Positions 14,730 to 20,899 of a DNA stretch of 23,619 nt are shown piece by piece. The stretch is from a virus. Positions within the stretch are counted from its first letter, which is position 1. Each line of letters starts with the position of its first letter. The translations under genes and the position numbers were made by a program. The notes below the pieces were generated by a model that saw only the letters and a list, made by a program, of their open reading frames with translations, was not told the origin of the DNA and ran no database searches. The stretch is taken from IMG/VR virus record IMGVR_UViG_3300045136_000266, positions 1-23,619 of that record. One strand, 5' to 3'.

Positions 14730-15038
14730 ATGAGCACTGAAATCAAACACATCACGGCCAACATCAAGGTGTGGGCGAAATACGCCCAAGAAATCGCGGA
14801 CAACGGGCGCCGCGGTGACGATCGCCAGATCCTGATGATTGGCCCCGACGCATCGGGGCAAAACGAAGAGTGGGTCTATTTGGAAACAAACGGCGACCCG
14901 GTTCTTGTTGGGTGGGTGGATGATGACACACCGTCGGGATACGCGGCGTCCAACGAGTTTGCGCCGCATCTAGACAACCCGGAGTGCCACTGGATCGTCG
15001 AGGCCTTGGGCTGGTCGGCGTCACCGCCGCAAGCATGA
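14730..15038 (+). CDS. Small acidic protein of unknown function
   Basis: A 102-residue protein beginning MSTEIKHITANIKVWAKYAQ. It is strongly acidic, with runs such as NEEW and WVDDDTPSG and far more Asp/Glu than Lys/Arg, and has no membrane segment or signal. The family is not recognised. It has its own promoter, a long hairpin-bearing leader and a consensus SD, and runs against all neighbours. Its codons (AAA, GAA, CAA, few Leu TTA/CTA) look different from the minus-strand genes, where TTA, CTA and GTT are frequent; this suggests recent acquisition. Small, acidic, independently expressed phage proteins are often anti-host or anti-defence factors, but nothing in the sequence proves that. Confidence 0.82.
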   Translation: MSTEIKHITANIKVWAKYAQEIADNGRRGDDRQILMIGPDASGQNEEWVYLETNGDPVLVGWVDDDTPSGYAASNEFAPHLDNPECHWIVEALGWSASPPQA

Positions 15039-15050
15039 GTTTCTTCCCGC

Positions 15051-15071
15051 GGCCGGTCACGGTGACCGGCC
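15051..15071 (+). repeat. Leader hairpin, copy 2
   Basis: A perfect inverted repeat with arms GGCCGGTCAC and GTGACCGGCC around a single G, 21 nt before the second plus-strand start codon. It lies between the two plus-strand genes and is not followed by a T run, so it is not a classical terminator. Confidence 0.75.
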
Positions 15072-15092
15072 GTCCTGAAGAAGGGACTAACG

Positions 15093-15407
15093 ATGGTACA
15101 TAAAGTCTCGCATGATATCATTGTTGAGGACGCAGCCGGGCAGCTACTCTGTCGCGATACGCGGATCGGAGTACGCTCGGCTCGCGAAGCCGCCGAGCGG
15201 CTTATGACTTCGACCCCGCGGGCGTGCCGGGTTAGCATTACGTCGAACCTAACCGGCGCGATCCTCGGCGTATGGGTCCGCCTCGGCGGCGACTGGCGGC
15301 GGTCGTTCGATTCGCCCTACGGGCTACGACCGCACGGCGACCCAGCCGGCGAACTGAAGCGACCGCCAGAACGGTACGATAAAGGCGTATCCGGCGGCTC
15401 GGAGTAG
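15093..15407 (+). CDS. Small protein of unknown function
   Basis: A 104-residue protein starting at ATG 15093, with AAGGGA 6 nt upstream. It reads MVHKVSHDIIVEDAAGQLLC, then a helix SAREAAERLM and strands CRVSITSNLTGAILGVWVRLGGDW, followed by a polar, probably disordered end. No family is recognised. It follows the acidic gene after 54 bp and carries the same hairpin in its leader, so both are probably co-regulated. Its last 28 codons overlap, tail to tail, with the end of the CmoA-like gene on the other strand. That end is the conserved side of the overlap, so this C-terminus is likely the more flexible one. Confidence 0.68.
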   Translation: MVHKVSHDIIVEDAAGQLLCRDTRIGVRSAREAAERLMTSTPRACRVSITSNLTGAILGVWVRLGGDWRRSFDSPYGLRPHGDPAGELKRPPERYDKGVSGGSE

Positions 15408-16043
15408 CTCGACGTTACCGGCTGGCGTTAGGGGGACGAGGACGTTCTCGAGCGCCCGCCGCTTCGCCTCGATCGCCGCGGCGTTATAGCCGGCCGCGGC
15501 CTTTTCGGCGAGGTAGAGGCTTACGAGCAGGTCGTCGGCCTCGGCGTTTGCCTCGATCGTCTTTTCGACCAGGATCAACGCGCCGCCCGGTACGGTCGTC
15601 CGCCAGGCCTCGCGCAGAATACGCGGCCGATACTCGACCGGGATAAATTGAAGCGTCAGGACGGCAAGCGTAAGGCTCGCTTTTGCCGTCGGGTAGCCGC
15701 GGCGAAGGTCAAAGTCGCGGACCTCGACAAGGCCCGTCTGAATCGGCCCGGCAAGTTCCGCCCGGGCAGCCTCGGTCATCGCCGGGGAGTTATCGAGCAG
15801 CACGTACCGATTCGTCGCCCCGAACTCCCGCCAAAAGGGCACAATCATATCGCCCCGGGAGCACCCGAGGTCGACAATATCGGTCCCCGGCCGGACAAAG
15901 CGACGGCCGACGCGAAGGACTAGCTCCCGCATCCGGTCGAGGTCAGGGATCGACCGGCGGAGCATATCCGGGAAGCACGCGGCGACCTCGGCGTCGAAAG
16001 TCCATGCCCCGGAGGGCACCACGCAGTCGATTACGGAGTCCAT
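15324..16043 (-). CDS. CmoA-like (carboxy-SAM synthase family) methyltransferase-fold enzyme
   Basis: A 239-residue class I SAM-fold protein that matches CmoA along its length as I remember the E. coli sequence (247 residues): AWTFDAEVAACFPDMLRRSIP near the start, motif I DIVDLGCSRGD (55-65), LLDNSPAM (82-89) for the acidic loop, LTLQFIP (129-135), PGGALILVEKTIE (152-164), and GYNAAAIEAKRRALENVL (185-202). The last segment contains Arg195, which aligns with Arg199 of E. coli CmoA, the residue that holds the carboxylate of carboxy-SAM. CmoA makes carboxy-SAM from SAM and prephenate, normally for the tRNA enzyme CmoB, which is absent here. The ATG overlaps the HAD gene by 13 bp. A user of the product is probably encoded nearby. 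Confidence 0.82.
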   Translation of the reverse strand: MDSVIDCVVPSGAWTFDAEVAACFPDMLRRSIPDLDRMRELVLRVGRRFVRPGTDIVDLGCSRGDMIVPFWREFGATNRYVLLDNSPAMTEAARAELAGPIQTGLVEVRDFDLRRGYPTAKASLTLAVLTLQFIPVEYRPRILREAWRTTVPGGALILVEKTIEANAEADDLLVSLYLAEKAAAGYNAAAIEAKRRALENVLVPLTPAGNVELLRAAGYAFIVPFWRSLQFAGWVAVRS

Positions 16044-16477
16044 GCGGCAATCGCTTCAAGGACGGTCTGCTCGTCGGTCGCGGCGAGCGACCGTATGCCT
16101 GCCTCGGCGTACTTAAGCCGGGTCTTCGGGTTCGACTCCAGCCCGAGGTAGAGCCGGCCGTCATAGCCGAGCTTAGGCATAACACGCGTGACTAACGCGT
16201 GTAGTTTCGCTTCCGGTGGCGATAGGCCAAACTCGTTAAAAAACGCCCACTGCGGTTGCCAACCGGTTACATCAGCGATCCGGGCTAGTGTCGCATTCGC
16301 CCATCGGACCGGCCGGGCCGTCATTAGTACGGTTCGGTACCGGCGCGCAATCGCGACGAGCCACGAGCGGTAAGTCTCCGTCGCGATTCGCCTACTCATC
16401 GGGATGCGAGTCAAATCGCCGGGCGGCGTCTCAGCGAGGGTGTAGTTTAGGTCCAGGAGAAGGATCGGGCCGGTCAT
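16031..16477 (-). CDS. HAD-like hydrolase with altered catalytic motif
   Basis: A 148-residue small HAD-fold protein. Motif I reads LLLDLNYTLAE, with nucleophile-type Asp9 but Asn11 where phosphatases have the second Asp. Motif II is VLMTARP (Thr53). A Lys91 follows in PPEAKLHAL, and motif IV is LYLGLESNPKTRLKYAEAGI, where the usual acidic pair reads Glu-Ser. The fold is clear; phosphatase activity is uncertain because the second Asp normally acts as general acid/base. The gene overlaps the methyltransferase fusion by 47 bp and the CmoA-like gene by 13 bp, so the three are translated together and probably act in one pathway. Confidence 0.78.
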   Translation of the reverse strand: MTGPILLLDLNYTLAETPPGDLTRIPMSRRIATETYRSWLVAIARRYRTVLMTARPVRWANATLARIADVTGWQPQWAFFNEFGLSPPEAKLHALVTRVMPKLGYDGRLYLGLESNPKTRLKYAEAGIRSLAATDEQTVLEAIAAWTP

Positions 16478-18011
16478 CGTAGTCGCCCCACGAATCGATG
16501 CCGAGCCGGCGGCCGAACGCAGCTAAAGCCTCCTCGGCTAGTCCCATCCGCGTGCCGTCCGGGTACGGAAGGTCAAACTCGAAGAGGATTGCCTCCCGTA
16601 AACGATTATACTCTAACGGCCGCGGCTGTTCCGCGATTAGCGCAATCCGCCCTCCCTCTTGCTTGACCCGAACCCGATCGAAGGCGATCGAAAAGAGGTC
16701 GGCAAACTCCCGACTGGTAAAGTACTTCTGAGCCTTAGGCCGGCCTCGTAGGTCGCCGAGCGTTACGCCAGGCTCGTACGGGAAGAGAAACTTCGTATTA
16801 TGCGAGGTTACACGATCTAAGTACGCGTCGTCGCTCAGCGTGCTAGCGTACTGCGGCACCCGACGCGAATCGGTTGCCGCAAAGACACGAGTCGTTGGGC
16901 TACAGAGAGCAGCAAAAATCCGCACGATCGCCTCGCGGTCTTCCCGAAAAGGGACCGAGTTAAATACGGCGGAGCAGACGATCGAGGTCCACTGCACCCC
17001 GGAAGCAACATCGGCGAGGAACTCGCGGGCGAGCAAGATAGACGCCTTCCGGTCGATCTCTCCGTCGTCGCCTAGCCGGTACGGCTCGAACGGCGAGACC
17101 TGGATGCCGAGCGAGCGTAGGAGCTCTGTCTCGTGCAGGTGACCGGCGCCGAAGTCTACGATCCGCGGGCCGTATATCCGTCGCCAGGCGGCCATCTGCT
17201 TTGGGTCTGACGGGTTAAAAGCCGTCGTTTTTCTTGAAAGCAAAAACGTAAAGCCCGAGCCAAGAGTCCCCCTGCGGACCCGGCTTGCGCGGCGAAAAGA
17301 ATTGTAGCGGAGGAAGTCGGCGTACTCAGCGTTAATCGCAAAATCCATCGTAAGGAGGTTCGTCAGAACCTCGGCCAGTTCGCCCTTCTCCTCCGGAATT
17401 AAGACGACGGGGATCGAGGCCCGGTTAACACGGGCGGCGTAATGCAGGCGGCCACGGCCGTTAACGACGCGGAGCGTCTCGGCAGTCGCGACGATCGGCA
17501 TATCGACGCCCGCCCGAGCGAGCGTCCGCGCGCCGTTCTGCACCTGCATCGACCAGCGACCGTGATTTACGCGGACAAGATCGGCGACGGGTAGCGGCCG
17601 GGCGTTTAAGCACGCGAATCGCTCGTCCCCTTCGGCGTCCGGAATTGCGTCGAGGTCGATCGCCGCAATACGCTCAAGGAGCCGCTGCTCCATGTTTTGT
17701 CCGGTATCCGCTCCGCTCATATCGTTAGTCGAGCGGTTAAAGAGTAGGTTCCGCGCCATATACGCATTGCGGCCCTGCTCGACCGGAGCGATCGAAACCG
17801 GGACTTCCGAATAGCCGAGACGGCGAGCGACCGTTACACGCTGATGCCCAGAAACGATAACGCCAGAGGCGTCCGTATAGATCGGCAGGATAAAGCCGAG
17901 CTTGCGGAGCGATAGCTCTAGCCAGTCAAGGCGACGTGCGTGCGCCCTCCGAGGGTTCTGCGCAAACGGCCGTATCTGGTCGATCGGCACGAGCCGGATA
18001 TCGGTCGTCAT
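16431..18011 (-). CDS. Double ParB-fold / methyltransferase fusion protein
   Basis: A 526-residue protein starting at ATG 18009-18011, which overlaps the previous TGA as ATGA. Domain 1 (about 5-75) is a ParB/sulfiredoxin N-terminal fold: VPIDQIRPFAQNPR, then GVIVSGHQRVTVARRLG (GHQR at 55-58). Domain 2 (about 140-225) repeats the plan with a shorter signature, LRVVNGRGRLHYAARVNRASIPVVLI. Domain 3 (about 280-465) looks like a class I SAM-binding fold: RIVDFGAGHLHE as motif I, FEPY as the acidic loop after strand 2, and SIVCSAVFNSVP as motif IV. No DPPY/NPPY motif of standard DNA N-methyltransferases is present. ParB-fold domains can bind or hydrolyse nucleotides or cut DNA. The substrate is unknown. 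Confidence 0.78.
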   Translation of the reverse strand: MTTDIRLVPIDQIRPFAQNPRRAHARRLDWLELSLRKLGFILPIYTDASGVIVSGHQRVTVARRLGYSEVPVSIAPVEQGRNAYMARNLLFNRSTNDMSGADTGQNMEQRLLERIAAIDLDAIPDAEGDERFACLNARPLPVADLVRVNHGRWSMQVQNGARTLARAGVDMPIVATAETLRVVNGRGRLHYAARVNRASIPVVLIPEEKGELAEVLTNLLTMDFAINAEYADFLRYNSFRRASRVRRGTLGSGFTFLLSRKTTAFNPSDPKQMAAWRRIYGPRIVDFGAGHLHETELLRSLGIQVSPFEPYRLGDDGEIDRKASILLAREFLADVASGVQWTSIVCSAVFNSVPFREDREAIVRIFAALCSPTTRVFAATDSRRVPQYASTLSDDAYLDRVTSHNTKFLFPYEPGVTLGDLRGRPKAQKYFTSREFADLFSIAFDRVRVKQEGGRIALIAEQPRPLEYNRLREAILFEFDLPYPDGTRMGLAEEALAAFGRRLGIDSWGDYDDRPDPSPGPKLHPR

Positions 18012-18652
18012 GGCAGCCCGAGTCTCCGGCGGATCTCCCGCTCGATATCTGCTACAGCAAGACCAACCGCCCCGGTTACCTCCTCGTTCCATCGAAGGTA
18101 GTCGTCACGTGCGACTAGAAACCGGTAGTAACCGAAGAGCAGAATTACGTTATTCGGCATACGCGCGTCATCATCGGCTGGCTCTTCGCCGAAGTCTGCT
18201 ATCGGATCGGTGTTGACTCGGCGGCTTAGCTCAGCGATCTCCTCTTCGGTAAATCCGACCGCCTCCGGCTCCCAGTCGTCTTCTTCTCGGAGGCCGTCGA
18301 GCACAGCGGCGAGGACCCGTTCGTCCCACTCCGCCATGTCGCTCGTCCGGTTATCAGCGATCCCGTACATCGTTAGCTCTACGCCGCTAAGGTCAGAGCG
18401 GACGGCCGCAAGGTGTGTCCACCCGAGCGCCTTCGCTGCAGCGAGCGTCCCGTTGCCAGCGTGAACGATACCTGAGTCGTCAATAACGACCGGCTTCTGC
18501 TGACCGAACCGCGCAAGTGACCCGCGGATCGCTTCTAGATTCCGCGCCGGGTGCAACCGAGCATTCGCCGGATCAGGCGTTAGGCTGCCAATCGGGACGA
18601 GGAGGCTTTCGAGTACCGGGTTGCCTTTCCAGACAACGTCAGGATTAGCCAT
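18008..18652 (-). CDS. ParB/Srx-fold domain protein
   Basis: A 214-residue protein starting at ATG 18650-18652. Residues about 16-105 form a ParB-like N-terminal domain: LLVPIGSLTPDPANARLHP, LARFGQQKPVVID, GIVHAGNGTLAAAKALGW (signature GNGT at 66-69, where chromosomal ParB has GERR) and GIADNRTSD. The second half is acidic and helical, with a segment NNVILLFGYYRFLVARDDYLRW. Phage proteins of this type often sit beside DNA methyltransferases. Here it is the first gene of an overlapping four-gene cassette. It lacks the ParB DNA-binding HTH and is unlikely to be a partition protein. Confidence 0.85.
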   Translation of the reverse strand: MANPDVVWKGNPVLESLLVPIGSLTPDPANARLHPARNLEAIRGSLARFGQQKPVVIDDSGIVHAGNGTLAAAKALGWTHLAAVRSDLSGVELTMYGIADNRTSDMAEWDERVLAAVLDGLREEDDWEPEAVGFTEEEIAELSRRVNTDPIADFGEEPADDDARMPNNVILLFGYYRFLVARDDYLRWNEEVTGAVGLAVADIEREIRRRLGLP

Positions 18653-18678
18653 GGTAGCTTCACGACAAGAGGAGAGAC

Positions 18679-18846
18679 CTACCTATTAGGACGGTTACGC
18701 GGCGCGGGTTGCCGGCTGGTTGCGCGGATAAGGCAGACGAGAGACCAAAGGCAGCGGAGCGAGGCGAGCGTTAGGGCAGGGCCAAAGATCCAGCGACCGA
18801 GGATCTCCGACGGCGGCACCCAAAGGAGCCAGTCGTCGGGGATCAC
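18679..18846 (-). CDS. Very small membrane protein, 55 aa
   Basis: Starts at GTG 18844-18846, overlapping the TGA of the previous small gene as GTGA, and ends with TAG at 18679-18681. It begins MIPDDWLLWVPPSEILGRW and has one hydrophobic stretch (about 19-42, IFGPALTLASLRCLWSLVCLI) followed by a basic, Pro/Arg-rich end. The coupling and a plausible membrane topology support it. The function is unknown. It fills the gap before the ParB-fold gene. Confidence 0.6.
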   Translation of the reverse strand: MIPDDWLLWVPPSEILGRWIFGPALTLASLRCLWSLVCLIRATSRQPAPRNRPNR

Positions 18847-18983
18847 CGGCGTAGGCCGCGACGGGCGAGCGATCGGTCCGCCTCGGTTTTCCCGTCAGCC
18901 CACGCTTCGGCGAGGAGCCGCGCACCGAGCCAGACGAGATACGCGACGCGGTAAACAAGGCGGCGAAGAAGAGGGGCAAACAT
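18843..18983 (-). CDS. Very small basic membrane-associated protein, 46 aa
   Basis: I chose ATG 18981-18983, which has GGAG 8 nt upstream, in place of a longer in-frame start. The protein reads MFAPLLRRLVYRVAYLVWLG, then ARLLAEAWADGKTEADRSL and an Arg-rich end. The N-terminal 25 residues could be an amphipathic or membrane helix. The function is unknown. It is coupled to the next small gene by GTGA and follows the metallophosphoesterase gene after 87 bp. Confidence 0.55.
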   Translation of the reverse strand: MFAPLLRRLVYRVAYLVWLGARLLAEAWADGKTEADRSLARRGLRR

Positions 18984-19070
18984 CGCGGCGGCTCCGGAGC
19001 GGCCCGGGGCGGCCGAGCACGCGGCAGGCACGGCGAAAGCGACGCGTCCTGCGACGCGGCCCCGAGCAGA

Positions 19071-20525
19071 TTAGGCCGGGACTCCGTTTGGGTAAGTAGG
19101 GGGGAGAGTAACGGGACCAGAGTGACTCCAGCGACCGTCGTAATACCCGACGTTAAAATAGCGTCGGGTCCGCGCCGCCGCCTCGACGATCGCACCGGTC
19201 CGAGGGTCCTGCCAGAGCGTTGCGAGGTGGCCGCCGACGTGTGCTTCGAGACGCCGCTTGCGCATAAACGGCGTCTGATCCTGAGCGGTCCCGGTCTGAT
19301 AGACCCAGACGTTCCGGATATTCAGAAAGTCCAGCTTATGATAGTGACCGATCGCCAGGACGGCCGGCTTCTCCCCGCCGCCGAAACTCTCGACGACCTT
19401 TTGAGCCGCGTAGCTCGTCGCGTAGGCAGAGCCGCCGCCGGGGTGCATCACCGTCAGGATCGCCTCTGCGCCCGTCTCTCGGTGGCGGAGTACTACGTGA
19501 GCCTCCATATAACCAATATCGTGCCAGTCGTCTCGACCCGCGTCACGAAACGCTCGCTCGGCCATCCGGCCGATATCAACGCCAGATCGCTGCGCGTACC
19601 AGCCCTCGTGGTCATCGCCGGCGATCGCGTAGGTTATTACTCCCGGCCGGCGCGGGTAGACGCGGGCTAACTCGCGGAGCTGGGCGTCCATGCCGTAGAC
19701 GGTCCGGTCGTGTAGGTTAAACGGCGCCTCGCCCTCGATCCAATTGCCGGTATGCAGGACCGCCTGTACGCCCTCTGCGGCGTACAAATCATAGAGACCC
19801 TCGATTACGTCCGGCCGGAAGTACTTACTACCGATGTGCGTATCGCCGGTTAGTCCGAGTCGATAGACGCCGTGCCGGTCCGAGAGTAAAACGAGCGGCG
19901 GCCGATCGCCGCCTCCGATCGGCGGGCGGCGATCTAGCGAAAGAAGGCCGCCCGCCTCGTGTAGTCGGTAGCCACGATCTGTAAGGTCGGCCACAACACC
20001 CCTACAGACCTCCGCGAGAGGAACCGGGCCTTTTCGGAGCCGGGCGAGCAACTCGTCGGCTAGGCCCGCCCCCTTCGTCGTCGCGGGCCTGACGGGCGGC
20101 ATAGTTGCCCCGGCCGCCGGCGGCGTCGGGATCTCGGCCTCGCGGCTCGGGCCGCGCCCCTCGGGCGATTCTCGGCCGCTTGACTTGATCGCCTCCGCGA
20201 TCGAGGCGAGGGTTACCGGGCCGCCGGCGGCGGAGATTAGCGCTTCGGCGGTGCGCAAAAAATGAGTTAGCCCGGATAGGATCTCGGCGCCGACCGGCGA
20301 CATCTTCTTTTCGGTCGCCCCGGTAGCCGGCATAGCCTCCGGCGGCGGTTCGAGCGAGCCGAGCGACGCCGGAGGGTCGTACCGGGCGGCCTCAGCGGCC
20401 CAGAGCATCGCCGTATTGCGCGAGATGCCCGCTTTGCGGGCGGCGGCGGTTTTGTTTCCGCCGCAAGCGCGGAGCGTCCGCAGGAAGGCGGCCCGATCGG
20501 CGTCAGTATAGACGCGGCGGGGCAT
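19071..20525 (-). CDS. HTH - calcineurin-like metallophosphoesterase
   Basis: A 484-residue two-part protein. Residues about 5-50 form a Fis/transposase-type helix-turn-helix (RAFLRTLRACGGNKTAAARKAGISRNTAMLW pattern). A second, weaker winged-helix-like segment lies near 155-200. The phosphoesterase domain (about 220-460) has the motif order GDTH (227-230), GNW (260-262), GDDHE (303-307), MHPGG (His361) and GHYH (393-396). Standard enzymes have GD at the second site and GNH at the third; here these read GN and GDDH. The rest (GMDAQLRELARVYPRRPGV, QTGTAQDQTPFMRK) is like a phosphoesterase family I know from many phages, whose substrate is unknown. A role in nucleic-acid processing is likely given the HTH. 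Confidence 0.83.
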   Translation of the reverse strand: MPRRVYTDADRAAFLRTLRACGGNKTAAARKAGISRNTAMLWAAEAARYDPPASLGSLEPPPEAMPATGATEKKMSPVGAEILSGLTHFLRTAEALISAAGGPVTLASIAEAIKSSGRESPEGRGPSREAEIPTPPAAGATMPPVRPATTKGAGLADELLARLRKGPVPLAEVCRGVVADLTDRGYRLHEAGGLLSLDRRPPIGGGDRPPLVLLSDRHGVYRLGLTGDTHIGSKYFRPDVIEGLYDLYAAEGVQAVLHTGNWIEGEAPFNLHDRTVYGMDAQLRELARVYPRRPGVITYAIAGDDHEGWYAQRSGVDIGRMAERAFRDAGRDDWHDIGYMEAHVVLRHRETGAEAILTVMHPGGGSAYATSYAAQKVVESFGGGEKPAVLAIGHYHKLDFLNIRNVWVYQTGTAQDQTPFMRKRRLEAHVGGHLATLWQDPRTGAIVEAAARTRRYFNVGYYDGRWSHSGPVTLPPTYPNGVPA

Positions 20526-20551
20526 CAGCGGCGGCTCCGGGGCGAGTCGGG

Positions 20552-20899
20552 TTAGAGCGCGTCACGGCTAAGTAGCTCTTCGGCGAGCGACCGACCGAGG
20601 GCGGCCGGGTGGGCGGCCTTCGCCCGGACCTCCCGGGCCTTCAGGACGGCGGCGGCCGCTAGCGCCTCAAGGTCGTAACGGAGGACGAGGTCAGCAGCCT
20701 GAGCGGCAATCCTCGCATCGCGATCCGGGCCAACCGGCACGCCAGATACGCCGCCCGCGGGAATGATCTCGGCCGCCGGCCCAGACCCGCGGCCGCGCAG
20801 CAAAGCGCGTAGCTCGAGTACGGCGAGGGCGGCGATAATACCCCAGACGATAAGGTCAACGGCCGGGATCGCCGGGATCGAAAACGTCATCGGTGGCAT
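20552..20899 (-). CDS. Single-pass membrane protein, 115 aa
   Basis: Starts at ATG 20897-20899 and overlaps the end of the peptidase gene by 13 bp. One membrane segment (about 13-34, VDLIVWGIIAALAVLELRALLR) is followed by a Gly/Pro linker and two Ala-rich helices (AAQAADLVLRYDLEALAAAAVLKA). The end, SLAEELLSRDAL, is charged. No family is recognised. It is coupled to the membrane peptidase and may be its partner. Confidence 0.72.
   Translation of the reverse strand: MPPMTFSIPAIPAVDLIVWGIIAALAVLELRALLRGRGSGPAAEIIPAGGVSGVPVGPDRDARIAAQAADLVLRYDLEALAAAAVLKAREVRAKAAHPAALGRSLAEELLSRDAL

Noticed and set aside
15051-15071. Second leader hairpin as a transcription terminator for the first plus-strand gene
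   Set aside because: No T run follows on either strand, and the same hairpin is found before the first gene, where a terminator would make no sense.
19122-19670. Plus-strand open frame of 182 codons
   Set aside because: It lies wholly inside the phosphoesterase gene, which has clear motifs; long antisense frames are common in GC-rich DNA.
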